Origin: Virgisporangium ochraceum
GTDB taxonomy: Bacteria; Actinomycetota; Actinomycetes; Mycobacteriales; Micromonosporaceae
Assembly: GCF_016863655.1 (NCBI RefSeq)
Contig: NZ_BOPH01000006.1
Location: forward strand, 1-64,000
Length of the DNA: 64,000 bases
Reading direction: 5' to 3'
In this document: in pieces, positions 7,193-15,661 of the stretch
Layout of the letters: the number at the start of each line of letters is the position of its first letter
How positions within the stretch are numbered: the stretch's first letter is position 1
Position numbers and translations under genes: made by a program
The notes under the pieces: generated by a model
Told to the model about the DNA's origin: nothing
Database searches by the model: none
What the model saw: the letters and a program-made list of their open reading frames with translations, nothing else

Positions 7193-8824
7193 ATGCCACG
7201 GTTGTGGGCCGACGGGTCGGGGCTGCGGTTGCTGGAGGGCGTGCCGGGCAACGCCCACGGGCCGGTGCGCGTCGGCGGGCTGACGGCCGTCGGCGAGGTC
7301 ACCCTCCACAATGGACGCACGTTGCGCGCGGCCCTCGGCGCCGACGTGCCCGACGGCTGTTCCGACACCGAACTCCTCCTCCGGGTGTGGGCGACGCTCG
7401 GCACCGCCGGCCTGAGGCTGGCCGACGGCATGTTCGTGCTCGCGATCGCCGACGGCGAGGACCTCGTGCTGATCCGCGACCACGTGGGCGCCCGCACGCT
7501 GTTCTACGGGCACGGCACGGCGGGCTGGTGCGTGTCCACCAGCCTGCTGGCGCTGCGACGCGCGCCGAACCTGCGCACGGGCCTGAACCTCGACGCGGTC
7601 CGCTCGTTCCTCACGTTCGCCTACCTCCCCGGCGACGAGACCCTCGTCGCCGGGGTGCGCGAGGTGCTGCCGGGACGCGTGCTGCGCCTGCGACCCGACG
7701 GCGCGGAGGCCGACGAGGTGTTCTGGGAGCCCGAGGAGCGCATCGTCGACGCCGACGACCATCCGCGGCGGCTGCGGGCGCTGCTGGAGGAGGCGACCGC
7801 GGCGCGGCTGCCCGCCGGCGAGCAGGTGGGGGTGCTGCTGTCCGGCGGCATCGACAGCAGCCTCGTCACCGCGCTGGCCGCCAAGCTGCACGACCAGACC
7901 GTGCGGACCTACTCGATCAGCTTCGGCTCCGACCTGCCCAACGAGCTGGCCTACTCGGGCCTGGTGGCGACGCACTGCCACACGACCCACTCGGTGCTGA
8001 ACGTACCGGGCGAGACGATCGCGGCCCGGCTCGCCGAGACGGTCGCGCTGCTCGACAGCCCGGTCGGCGACCCGCTCACCGTGCCCAACCTCCTGCTCGC
8101 CGAGGCCGCCGCGGCCGACGGGCTCAGCGTCGTGCTGAACGGCGAGGGCGGCGACCCGGTCTTCGGCGGCCCGAAGAACCTGCCGATGCTCATCTTCGAA
8201 CTGCACCGGGAGGACAGCGCGCCGCTCGCCCGCGCGACGGCGTACCTGCGCTCGTACCGCAAGTGCTACGAGGACCTGCCGGTGCTCCTCACCCCGGCCG
8301 CCCGCGAGGCGTCGGCGCCACTGGAACGGTTCGTGCAGCCCTACCTCGACGGCCCGATGGACTCGCTGCTGAACCGGTTGCTGCACTGCAACCTGCGCAC
8401 CAAGGGCGCACACCACATCCTCACCAAGGTCGAGCGGCTCACCGCCGCCCGCGGGCTGCGGGGCCTGGCACCGCTGTTCGCGCCGGCGGTGATCGACCAC
8501 GCGTTCGCGGTTCCGCCGCGCCTGAAGCTCGCCGGCACCTCCGAGAAGTGGGTGCTCAAGGAGGCGGTGCGCGACCTGCTCCCCCGCACGATCGTCGACC
8601 GGCCGAAGAGCGGGATGCGGGTGCCGGTGCAGCAGTGGCTCAGCGGTCCACTTCGGACACTCACGCAGGAGGTACTGCTCGACCGGCGGTCGCACCCGCT
8701 CTTCGACGTGCGCACGGTGCGGTCGTGGCTGCGCGGCGAGGGCGCGTTGCTGCCGCGCCAGGGCGGGAAGCTGTGGCTGGTCCTCACCCTCGAGCTGTGG
8801 CTGCGGGCCTACGACCTGGTCTGA
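7193..8824 (+). CDS. Asparagine synthetase-like protein lacking the glutaminase cysteine
   Basis: 543 residues. The N-terminal half has the Ntn-type glutaminase-like fold of class II asparagine synthetases, but the mature Cys that must follow Met1 is absent (it begins M-P-R-L). It should therefore not release ammonia from glutamine. The C-terminal domain has an intact ATP-pyrophosphatase loop, LLSGGIDSSLVTALA, at about 215-229. Family knowledge: cysteine-less members include beta-lactam synthetase and lasso-peptide cyclase, which make an amide from a bound amine and an adenylated carboxylate. Such a ligase role is inferred here. The ATG at 7193 has an upstream GAGGGG, and the preceding gene ends 10 nt before. 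Confidence 0.85.
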   Translation: MPRLWADGSGLRLLEGVPGNAHGPVRVGGLTAVGEVTLHNGRTLRAALGADVPDGCSDTELLLRVWATLGTAGLRLADGMFVLAIADGEDLVLIRDHVGARTLFYGHGTAGWCVSTSLLALRRAPNLRTGLNLDAVRSFLTFAYLPGDETLVAGVREVLPGRVLRLRPDGAEADEVFWEPEERIVDADDHPRRLRALLEEATAARLPAGEQVGVLLSGGIDSSLVTALAAKLHDQTVRTYSISFGSDLPNELAYSGLVATHCHTTHSVLNVPGETIAARLAETVALLDSPVGDPLTVPNLLLAEAAAADGLSVVLNGEGGDPVFGGPKNLPMLIFELHREDSAPLARATAYLRSYRKCYEDLPVLLTPAAREASAPLERFVQPYLDGPMDSLLNRLLHCNLRTKGAHHILTKVERLTAARGLRGLAPLFAPAVIDHAFAVPPRLKLAGTSEKWVLKEAVRDLLPRTIVDRPKSGMRVPVQQWLSGPLRTLTQEVLLDRRSHPLFDVRTVRSWLRGEGALLPRQGGKLWLVLTLELWLRAYDLV

Positions 8825-9573
8825 ACGAGCGCCTCCACGCCGTCCAACAGCCTTTCCAACCCGAACGCGAACGTGCGTTGCGGCGCCGACGCGGCCTGGA
8901 ACTCCTCGCCGGCCGCCGCACCGACGCGGCTGGCGGTCGGGAACCGTTCGGCGTCGAACACCTTGGCGAGCAGCGGCTGGAACTTCTCCCACCACTCGAG
9001 CTCGCTCATGCCGGTGTGCTCCTGGGCCTGCGCCTGGTTGAGCGCCGCCCGCACCGACCCGTGCACGAAGTCGCCGAGGAGCGCGACCACCATGTCCATC
9101 TCGACGTCGGTGAGCCCGAGCCCGTCGACCGCCCGCAGCTCGTAGTCGTACTTGGCGATCAGGTTCGGGCCGAGCACCGGACGGTTGGTCGCCACCTGGA
9201 GCAGCCACGGGTGGCGCCGGTAGAGCTCCCAGTTCTCGCGGGCGATGCCGGTGAGCCGCTCGCGCCACGACCGCCCGTCGTGCTCCGGCCGGGCGGTCTC
9301 CGCGCAGACCGCGTCGGTCATCAGGTCGAGCAGCTCGCCCTTGCCCGGCACGTAGGTGTACAGCGACATCGCGGTGACCCCGAGCTCCTCGGCCAGCCGC
9401 CGCATCGACAGCGCGGCCAGCCCGTCGCGGTCGGCGAGCGCGACCGCCGTCCGGACGACGTCGGGCATGCGCAGCTTCGGCCGGGGGCCGCGCCTGACGG
9501 TCTCGTCGGCGGTGCCCCACAGCAGCTCCATGCTGCGGATGGGGTCGCCGGTGCCGGTGTACTCGGTTGCCAC
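8809..9573 (-). CDS. TetR/AcrR family regulator
   Basis: 254 residues. A TetR helix-turn-helix lies in the first third (LSMRRLAEELGVTAMSLYTYVPGKGELLDLM), followed by a TetR_C-type ligand-binding region. The start is GTG 9573, because AAGGAG (minus strand, 9583-9588) stands at ideal spacing before it, although the frame is open further. It is divergent from the ABC exporter across a 33-bp palindrome. Repression of the exporter and itself, relieved by an exported compound, is the expected arrangement. The 3' end overlaps the end of the asparagine-synthetase-like gene by 16 bp. Confidence 0.9.
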   Translation of the reverse strand: MATEYTGTGDPIRSMELLWGTADETVRRGPRPKLRMPDVVRTAVALADRDGLAALSMRRLAEELGVTAMSLYTYVPGKGELLDLMTDAVCAETARPEHDGRSWRERLTGIARENWELYRRHPWLLQVATNRPVLGPNLIAKYDYELRAVDGLGLTDVEMDMVVALLGDFVHGSVRAALNQAQAQEHTGMSELEWWEKFQPLLAKVFDAERFPTASRVGAAAGEEFQAASAPQRTFAFGLERLLDGVEALVQTRS

Positions 9574-9582
9574 GGGGTCATT

Positions 9583-9588
9583 CTCCTT
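9583..9588 (-). promoter_or_regulatory. Ribosome binding site AAGGAG fixing the TetR start
   Basis: The minus strand reads AAGGAG nine bases before GTG 9573. This decides between that GTG and an open frame extending to about 9606, which would run into the operator. Confidence 0.75.
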
Positions 9589-9596
9589 GGCATCAA

Positions 9597-9629
9597 CTCC
9601 ATACACTGTATAAAGTACATCGTATGGAG
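9597..9629. promoter_or_regulatory. 33-bp palindromic operator shared by tetR and the ABC exporter
   Basis: The outer arms CTCCATAC (9597-9604) and GTATGGAG (9622-9629) are perfect inverted repeats. Inner arms TGTA (9607-9610) and TACA (9616-9619) share the same centre at 9613. The AT-rich middle (TATAAAG) probably overlaps a promoter. The palindrome includes the ATG of the exporter ATPase at 9624, so that gene may be transcribed as a leaderless mRNA. Its position between divergent tetR and transporter genes makes it the likely TetR binding site. Confidence 0.85.
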
Positions 9630-10553
9630 ATCCTGGTGGCCGACGGCCTGCGCAAGCGGTACGGGGACACCCACGCGCTGGACGGGTTCGACCTCACGGT
9701 CACCGCCGGCACCGTGTGCGCGCTGCTCGGTCCGAACGGCGCCGGCAAGACCACGGCGGTGCGCATCCTGTCGACGCTGCTGCGCCTCGACGGCGGCCGG
9801 GCCGTCGTCGCCGGATACGACGTCGCCCGCCAGCCGGCCGAGGTGCGGCGGCGCATCGGTCTGGTCGGCCAGCACGCGGCCGTCGACGAGGTGCTCAGCG
9901 GGCGCCAGAACCTGGTGATGTTCGGCCGCCTGTACCACCTCGGCAGAGCCGCCGCGCGGGCCCGCGCCGACGAGCTGCTCACCCGGTTCGGCCTCGCCGA
10001 CACCGGCACCAGAGCGGTCCGGACGTACTCCGGCGGCATGCGCCGGCGCCTCGACCTCGCCGCGGGCCTCGTCCTCGCCCCGTCGGTGCTGTTCCTCGAC
10101 GAGCCGACCACGGGGCTCGACCCGAGGGGACGGGCGGAGGTATGGGACGCGGTGCGCGACCTCGTCGCGGCCGGTACCACGGTGCTGCTCACCACCCAGT
10201 ACCTCGACGAGGCCGACCAGCTGGCCGACTCCGTCTGCCTCGTCGACGCCGGCCGCGTCGTCACCACCGGCACGCCCGACGCGCTGAAGGCGGCCCTCGG
10301 CGGCGACCGCGTCGACGTCGTCCTGCGCCGGCCCGACGACGTCGACCGGGCGGCCGAGGTGCTCGGCACCGCGCTCGGTGCCCCGGCCCGGGTCGAGCCG
10401 GAGCTGCGCCGCGTGAGCGTGGCGGTGGACGACCGTATGGCGGCGCTCGTCGAGACGCTGCGGGTCCTCGGCGACGCGCGGCTGGAGGCCGCCGACATCA
10501 ACCTGCGCCGGCCGACGCTCGACGAGGTGTTCCTGGAGGTGCTGAAGGCATGA
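9624..10553 (+). CDS. ABC transporter ATP-binding protein, DrrA-type multidrug exporter
   Basis: 309 residues. Walker A GPNGAGKT at about 36-43, signature [12 protein letters not shown], Walker [11 protein letters not shown], and the C-terminal region typical of the daunorubicin-resistance DrrA subfamily (for example [12 protein letters not shown]). It energises the permease encoded next, with which it overlaps by ATGA. ATG 9624 is inside the operator; upstream in-frame extension is possible but would cross it. Probably controlled by the divergent TetR protein. Confidence 0.93.
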   Translation: MEILVADGLRKRYGDTHALDGFDLTVTAGTVCALLGPNGAGKTTAVRILSTLLRLDGGRAVVAGYDVARQPAEVRRRIGLVGQHAAVDEVLSGRQNLVMFGRLYHLGRAAARARADELLTRFGLADTGTRAVRTYSGGMRRRLDLAAGLVLAPSVLFLDEPTTGLDPRGRAEVWDAVRDLVAAGTTVLLTTQYLDEADQLADSVCLVDAGRVVTTGTPDALKAALGGDRVDVVLRRPDDVDRAAEVLGTALGAPARVEPELRRVSVAVDDRMAALVETLRVLGDARLEAADINLRRPTLDEVFLEVLKA

Positions 10554-11338
10554 CCACGCTGAGATGGGCCGTCGCCGACGGCTGGACCGTCACCCTGCGC
10601 AGCCTGAACCGCTGGGCGCGCGAGCCCGGGGTGCTCCTGCTCGGGCTGTTCTTCCCGGTGCTCATGATGGTGATGTTCGGGTACCTGCTCGGCGGCGCGA
10701 TGGCGGTGCCGGGCGGCGACTACTTCGACTTCCTCATGCCGGGGATGTTCGCGTTGGCGATGCTGTTCGGCATCGAGTCCACGACGATCGCGGTCGCCAC
10801 CGACGCCGCGCGCGGCATCACCGACCGCTTCCGCTCGATGCCGATGGCGCCGTCGGCGGTGGTGGTCGGTCGCAGCGTCGCCGACATGCTCAACTCGGCC
10901 GCCGGGCTCGGCGTGCTGATCGTCGGCGGTCTGCTGGTCGGCTGGCGGGCACACGGGTCGGCGGTGGAGACGCTGCTGGCCATCGGCCTGCTCCTGCTGC
11001 TGCGCTTCGCGTTCCTGTGGATAGGTGTGTACCTCGGGCTGGTGATCGGAAGGCCGGAGGGCGCGGTCGCGGTGCAGATCCTGGTGTGGCCGTTCGCGTT
11101 CGTCTCCAGCACGTTCGCGGCCCCCGACACCATGCCGGGCTGGCTGGGTGCCATCGCCGAGTGGAACCCCATGTCGGCCACCGCGGCCGCGTGCCGGGAC
11201 CTGTTCGGCAACCCGGCGTGGGGCGAACCGACCTGGGCCACCGAGCACGCGCTGCTCCTCGCGCTCGCGTGGCCGGCCGCGCTGGTGGCGGTGTTCGCGC
11301 CGCTGTCGGTGCGCCGGTTCCAGCGGCTCAGCCGCTGA
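10550..11338 (+). CDS. ABC-2 type permease, DrrB-like
   Basis: 262 residues with about six membrane helices and the ABC-2 permease signature region ([25 protein letters not shown]). It forms the membrane channel of the exporter with the preceding ATPase (ATGA overlap). The substrate is unknown; members export anthracyclines and other hydrophobic compounds. The 3' end overlaps the convergent metallo-hydrolase gene by 11 bp. Confidence 0.92.
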   Translation: MTTLRWAVADGWTVTLRSLNRWAREPGVLLLGLFFPVLMMVMFGYLLGGAMAVPGGDYFDFLMPGMFALAMLFGIESTTIAVATDAARGITDRFRSMPMAPSAVVVGRSVADMLNSAAGLGVLIVGGLLVGWRAHGSAVETLLAIGLLLLLRFAFLWIGVYLGLVIGRPEGAVAVQILVWPFAFVSSTFAAPDTMPGWLGAIAEWNPMSATAAACRDLFGNPAWGEPTWATEHALLLALAWPAALVAVFAPLSVRRFQRLSR

Positions 11339-11954
11339 CCTCCAGCGACTCGCGGGGCGCCAGGTAGCGGTAGCCGTGGTCGGTGTGGGCGGCGAGGTGG
11401 TGGTTCAGGGCGTCGAGGCCGCGCTCGTTCACCTGCGCCTCGTGGATCGGCACCGTGCGGCGCGGGTCGACGGCGTGCACGAAGTCGATCGCCTCCGCGG
11501 CCTTCAGCCACGACGCCTGCAGCGGCACGAACAACGTGTCGAGGTCGGCGTCGGGCACGTGCAGCGAGTCACCCGGGTGGTAGACGGACCCGTCGACCAC
11601 GTAGCCCAGGTTGGCGCAGTCGGGCCGGCCGGCGTACACGGTCGCGTGCCGTCCGCCCACGGCCCGTACGGAGAACCCGGCGACGTCGACCGCGTCGCCG
11701 GGTTCGAGGCGGGCGAGGTCGAACGCGCGCACCCGGTCGAGCCCGGGCAGGTCGGCACCCGCCGGCGCGAACACCGGTGCGCCGATGCCGGCCAGCCGCA
11801 CCGGGTCGACGTGGTCGACGTGCTCGTGGGTCACGAGAACCGCGTCGGCGCCCAGCAGCGCGCCCGCTTCGCTCCACGTTCCCGGATCGATCACGAGCAC
11901 CCGGCCCGCCTTTTCCAGGCGCACGCACGAATGGGTGAACTTGGTGATCAGCAC
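11328..11954 (-). CDS. MBL-fold metallo-hydrolase
   Basis: 208 residues. The dinuclear metal motif HxHxDH is present as THEHVDHVD at about 42-50. Further ligands lie in the second half (YHPGDSLHV and PIHEAQ). Small stand-alone members such as this are UlaG-like or hydrolyse lactone or phosphoester substrates; the actual substrate is unknown. ATG 11954 begins directly at the first beta strand of the fold ([10 protein letters not shown]). Confidence 0.85.
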   Translation of the reverse strand: MLITKFTHSCVRLEKAGRVLVIDPGTWSEAGALLGADAVLVTHEHVDHVDPVRLAGIGAPVFAPAGADLPGLDRVRAFDLARLEPGDAVDVAGFSVRAVGGRHATVYAGRPDCANLGYVVDGSVYHPGDSLHVPDADLDTLFVPLQASWLKAAEAIDFVHAVDPRRTVPIHEAQVNERGLDALNHHLAAHTDHGYRYLAPRESLEVSG

Positions 11955-12032
11955 AGGTCGATCGTAGACGGCCGCCGAGGTGAGCTGATTGAGTGATTGT
12001 CAACTCGCGCGATCACATTCCGGAGTAGCACT

Positions 12033-12050
12033 ATCTGCGATATGGCAGAT
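12033..12050. promoter_or_regulatory. 18-bp palindrome upstream of the DUF6232 gene
   Basis: ATCTGC and GCAGAT flank a 6-nt AT-rich spacer, about 90 nt before the DUF6232 start and about 80 nt from the divergent metallo-hydrolase start. The spacing is that of a regulator binding site rather than an RNA hairpin. The regulator is unknown. Confidence 0.5.
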
Positions 12051-12136
12051 TGGGTTCTAGCCATCCGAGTGGTCGCATCGCATACTGGCGGCAGCCCCCA
12101 CACCACCGGTCACAAAACGTGAACGGAGGCACCACC

Positions 12137-12562
12137 ATGACCGTCTTCTACCGAAGCAGGGATCTGGTGATCAGCGAGAGCGAGTTCGTGGCGCTTCTCG
12201 CAACAGAACGATTCGCGCTGGAGGACCTGCGCGGAATTCACATCGTGCGCGGGAACCCCGATCCGCGGCGTCGCAGTATCACCCACACCTTTGCGGGAGC
12301 GTTGATTCTGGCCGTGGCGATCGGCCCCATTCTCGACTCACCGGCGGCCTGGGCAGTGGCGGCCCTGGCGCTCGTCGGATCGGCCGGGTTCGGCGGCGCG
12401 TCCATCGTCGCCAGGAGGCCGCGTTGGCAGCTCAACGCCGAGCACCTCGGCTCGGCGATCTGCCTGTACTCGACCACCGACGAACTCACGTTCGGCCAGG
12501 TCAGGCGGGGACTGCTGCGCGCGCTCGAAGCCGGCGGCCACGTTCACGCGGTCGCCCGGTAG
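12137..12562 (+). CDS. DUF6232 family protein with two membrane helices
   Basis: 141 residues. A short N-terminal domain (FYRSRDLVISESEFVAL, then YALEDLRGIHIVRG-like text) is followed by two hydrophobic helices at about 55-95 and a soluble C-terminal part. This is the layout of DUF6232 proteins, common and uncharacterised in actinomycetes. The start ATG 12137 is supported by GGAGG at 12125-12129. Confidence 0.75.
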   Translation: MTVFYRSRDLVISESEFVALLATERFALEDLRGIHIVRGNPDPRRRSITHTFAGALILAVAIGPILDSPAAWAVAALALVGSAGFGGASIVARRPRWQLNAEHLGSAICLYSTTDELTFGQVRRGLLRALEAGGHVHAVAR

Positions 12563-12702
12563 GCGAATCCGGGTCACGTCTGGGGCATCGCCGGCCGGCT
12601 CGCGCGAGTAACCTACGTTCACCCGCTCGGTCAGGCATACTCCGGAGAGCGAACTCGCTGTCTGCACGTCACGCAAGGCCGTCCGTCACGGTTGAGAGGG
12701 CT

Positions 12703-13668
12703 ATGACCTCGCAGGAGTCCCCCGCAGGCGCGCGTAGACGCGTCCGGTTGGCATTGCGCGAGGCGCGTGAACGGCTGGGATTCACGCAGGCCCAGGTGGC
12801 CGAGGAAATGGAGTGGTCCACCAGCAAGGTCATCCGGATCGAAAGTGGCGAGGTCACAATCTCGCCGAACGACCTGCGACCATTGCTCGCGTATTTGAAG
12901 ATCACCGAAAAGGACGAGGTCGACCGGCATCTCCAGGACGCGCGAATCTCGCGCCGGCGGCAGATGTGGTGGGACGAGCCGACCGTGCGGAACCACCTGA
13001 CCGGGCCGTCGCGACAGCTGATCCAGTACGAGCACGAATCGACGGCGATCAGGCACTTCACCAGCTTCATCATCCCGGGCCCGCTGCAGACACCCGCCTA
13101 TGCCAGAGCCACCCTGAACGGCCACATCGGCGAGCTGGCCGACGAGGACATCGAGGTGCGGCTGCAGACCCGCATGCGCCGGCGTACCGAGCTGTTCGCC
13201 CGGCGCGACTTCCCCCAGATCCTCCTGCTGCTCGACGAGTCGGTGCTCAAGCGGCGTGCGGGCGACGCGCGCACCACCGGCGAGCAGCTGCTCGACCTGT
13301 TGCGCGTGGCCCGGGAGCGGCCCGAGATCCTGGTGCGCGTCCTGCCCTACACGGCCGACGCGCCGCTGCCGATGTTCGGCCAGTACGACATCCTCACGCT
13401 TCCCGGCGACAGGCCGGGCGAGAACGCGGTCCTGTACCGCGAGAGCTACCTCAACGACGAACTGGTCGAGGACCCGTGGAACATCTCCCGCCACCGCGAG
13501 ATCTTCGACAAGTACTGGGAGGCATCGCTGAACGAGCCGGCCTCCGCCGGGCTGATCACGGAGAGCGCAGCGGACCTTCTTGATTCGGCGCCACCCGCGG
13601 CCACACCGCCGGCGGGGGCGAGCAGGACGTCGGCACCGTCACGGCCCCGACGGCGGCGGACGTCCTAG
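12703..13668 (+). CDS. XRE-family regulator with DUF5753 (Scr1-like) domain
   Basis: 321 residues. An N-terminal helix-turn-helix (LGFTQAQVAEEMEWSTSKVIRIESG) is followed by a DUF5753 domain (HFTSFIIPGPLQTPAYARA, then the E-rich C-terminal part). This architecture is widespread in streptomycete-like bacteria and is nearly always paired with DUF397 genes, as here, with two. Known members (BldB-, WhiJ- and Scr1-related systems) affect development and antibiotic production. GAGAGGG precedes ATG 12703. The Ala/Pro-rich C-terminal 35 residues are probably disordered. Confidence 0.9.
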   Translation: MTSQESPAGARRRVRLALREARERLGFTQAQVAEEMEWSTSKVIRIESGEVTISPNDLRPLLAYLKITEKDEVDRHLQDARISRRRQMWWDEPTVRNHLTGPSRQLIQYEHESTAIRHFTSFIIPGPLQTPAYARATLNGHIGELADEDIEVRLQTRMRRRTELFARRDFPQILLLLDESVLKRRAGDARTTGEQLLDLLRVARERPEILVRVLPYTADAPLPMFGQYDILTLPGDRPGENAVLYRESYLNDELVEDPWNISRHREIFDKYWEASLNEPASAGLITESAADLLDSAPPAATPPAGASRTSAPSRPRRRRTS

Positions 13669-13677
13669 GTGATGCCC

Positions 13678-13699
13678 CTCACCTCGAGCCCGAGGTGAG
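13678..13699 (+). promoter_or_regulatory. Intercistronic 9-bp hairpin between the XRE and DUF397 genes
   Basis: CTCACCTCG and CGAGGTGAG pair around a 4-nt loop, 10 nt after the XRE stop and 28 nt before the DUF397 start. It could reduce read-through so that the small protein and regulator are made at different levels, or stabilise a processed mRNA. Confidence 0.5.
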
Positions 13700-13726
13700 A
13701 CCCAGAGGGAGAAGAGGAAATCGACA

Positions 13727-13927
13727 GTGGAACGAGACGAAGCGCAGGGGCAGTGGCGGCGTAGCAGCTTCTGCTCCACGGGGGCCTGCGTCGAGGTGGC
13801 GGAAGGGAGTGATGCCGTTCTGGTCCGCGATTCGAAGAAGCCCGAAGGGGGCAGTCTCCGGATCAGCCACGTCGCCTGGATGGCCTTCATCGCCGCGGTC
13901 GCCGTCGGCGAGATCGGCAACAGTTAG
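13727..13927 (+). CDS. DUF397 domain protein (first of two)
   Basis: 66 residues. The family core WRRSSFCSTGACVEVA and VLVRDSKKPEGGSLRIS is intact, followed by a short hydrophobic helix and IGNS. Family knowledge: DUF397 proteins act as small partners of XRE/DUF5753 regulators and resemble antitoxin-like or anti-regulator proteins. The GTG start follows AGAGGA at normal spacing. Confidence 0.85.
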   Translation: MERDEAQGQWRRSSFCSTGACVEVAEGSDAVLVRDSKKPEGGSLRISHVAWMAFIAAVAVGEIGNS

Positions 13928-14111
13928 GACGGGTCCTGTACCCGGGGGCATCTGACAGACGTCGACGGGCATCGTGAAAGGTGCCCCCACCCAGAAGATA
14001 GCCGGTTTCGCATTTATCCTCCTTTATGTATCCGAAAGTGCCCGCTTGACGGTTTGTTCTCCCTCCGATGTCGCTTACTGTGGGCGAACGACTTCGGTAG
14101 GGAGGGCATCC

Positions 14112-14345
14112 ATGTGCGAAAAACGCCCACATGTCGTGTGGCAACGAAGTACCCGATGTTCCAGCGCCCAGTGCGTCGAGGTGGCCCGTGTCGAGGCGGC
14201 CAGGGTCGGCACCACGAGAACCGTGAGCGAGGTTCGCGTGCGCGACTCGAAGGATCCACGCAGCCCCGAGCTCGCGTTCGGCCCGGCGGCCTGGCACACG
14301 TTCATCGAAGGGGTCAAGCACGGCGATCTTGACCACCGCCGGTAA
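14112..14345 (+). CDS. DUF397 domain protein (second, diverged)
   Basis: 77 residues. The DUF397 pattern is recognisable but stretched: VVWQRSTRCSSAQCVEVARVE, then VRVRDSKDPRSPELAFGPAAWHTFIEGVK. An insertion of about ten residues separates the two halves compared with the first copy. AGGGAGGG precedes ATG 14112. The 184-nt gap before it is unusually AT-rich for this window and probably holds its own promoter, so this copy may be expressed independently of the XRE operon. Confidence 0.75.
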   Translation: MCEKRPHVVWQRSTRCSSAQCVEVARVEAARVGTTRTVSEVRVRDSKDPRSPELAFGPAAWHTFIEGVKHGDLDHRR

Positions 14346-14449
14346 ACGGCAGAAGAACAGACATTCCCCCCAGCCACCGGTTCGAGTCGGTGGAAGTGTC
14401 ACCCCTCCTGGGTACGGTCGAATGCAGGACCGACCCCAGGGAGGGATCG

Positions 14450-15661
14450 ATGACCATCACGGTCGACGGCACCGCCGTCGTCAACTCGGTGGCCGACGCG
14501 GAGGGCTACATAGCCCGGGTCTGTTTCAAGACGGGCCCTCCGGAGAGCACCGGCGTCGAACTGGAGTGGACCGTCCACCATCGCGACGACCCGGCCCGGC
14601 CACTCGACATCTCCGCACTGCGGGCCGCACTCGGCCCACACGCACCACTCAGCATTGACAGAGACAGCCCGGCAGCACCCCTTCCCGGGGGCAGCCCCGT
14701 CACCGTCGAGCCCGGCGGTCAGGTGGAGATCTCCACCCCGCCCGCGGCGTCACCGGCCACCCTGTACCAGCGGGTCGAAGCCGACATCGCCGCCCTGCAA
14801 GGGCTCCTCGCCAGGCACGGCCTGGTACTCGGCCGCAACGGCATCGACCCGCACCGGCCACCGGCAATCGTCGTACAGACCCCGCGCTACGCGGCGATGA
14901 CGCACGCGTTCCAGCCCTACCGGCCGTACGGCGACGCCATGATGCGCAGCACCGCCGGCCTGCAGGTCTGCGTCGACGCGGGCGTCGACCCCACCGAACG
15001 GTGGCGGGCGCTGCACACGCTCGGTCCGGCGCTGCTGGCCGCGTTCGCCACCTCGCGTCGTCACGCCGGACACGACACCGGGTGGGCGTCGGCGCGGATG
15101 CGCGCGTGGCTGCGGCTCGACCCGAGGCGCACCGCGCCCGTGTACGCACAAGGCGGATCCGTGACGGCCGACGCCTGGGTGCGGTACGCGATGTCGGCGC
15201 CGCTGCTGTGCGTGCGGCGCGACGGCGACCGCTGGAAGGCACCGCCGGATTCCACGTTCGCCGACTGGATCGGCGGCGCGCTCGACACCCCGCCGACGCA
15301 CGACGACCTGTCCTACCACCTCACGACGCTGTTCCCGCCGGTCCGTCCGCGGGGCTACCTGGAGGTGCGCTACCTCGACACCCAGCCACCGGGCGAGTGG
15401 ATCGCTCCGGTCGCCGTCGTCATGTCCCTGCTGTCCAGCTCCGACACCATCGCCGAGGCCGAGAGACGCGCGGCTCCGGCGATCGACCGGTGGGAGGCCG
15501 CCGCCCGTCACGGCACGGCCGACCCGGCGATCGCCGACGCGGCCCGCGGGCTGCTCGCGCTCGCGCTGGAGAACCTGCCGGTCGACACGCCCGGCCAGGC
15601 CAGCGACCTCATCCGGCGACGTCTCGACAGCGCAAGAGGAACGGCAGGGGAAACGGCATGA
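14450..15661 (+). CDS. egtA: Ergothioneine biosynthesis glutamate-cysteine ligase EgtA
   Basis: 403 residues. The N-terminal VCFKTGPPESTGVELEWTVHH carries the ELEW active-site strand of GCS2-type ligases, and FQPYRPYGDAMMRSTAGLQVCVDAG matches EgtA. It makes gamma-glutamylcysteine, the sulfur donor used by EgtB. GGGAGGG just upstream fixes ATG 14450. The stop overlaps egtB by ATGA. First gene of the egtABCD operon. Confidence 0.93.
   Translation: MTITVDGTAVVNSVADAEGYIARVCFKTGPPESTGVELEWTVHHRDDPARPLDISALRAALGPHAPLSIDRDSPAAPLPGGSPVTVEPGGQVEISTPPAASPATLYQRVEADIAALQGLLARHGLVLGRNGIDPHRPPAIVVQTPRYAAMTHAFQPYRPYGDAMMRSTAGLQVCVDAGVDPTERWRALHTLGPALLAAFATSRRHAGHDTGWASARMRAWLRLDPRRTAPVYAQGGSVTADAWVRYAMSAPLLCVRRDGDRWKAPPDSTFADWIGGALDTPPTHDDLSYHLTTLFPPVRPRGYLEVRYLDTQPPGEWIAPVAVVMSLLSSSDTIAEAERRAAPAIDRWEAAARHGTADPAIADAARGLLALALENLPVDTPGQASDLIRRRLDSARGTAGETA

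Noticed and set aside
6947-9520. Very long open frame on the minus strand opposite the asparagine synthetase-like gene
   Set aside because: Composition is Arg/Gly/Ala/Pro-rich without any domain, and it lies antisense to genes with clear family matches; a typical GC-rich shadow.
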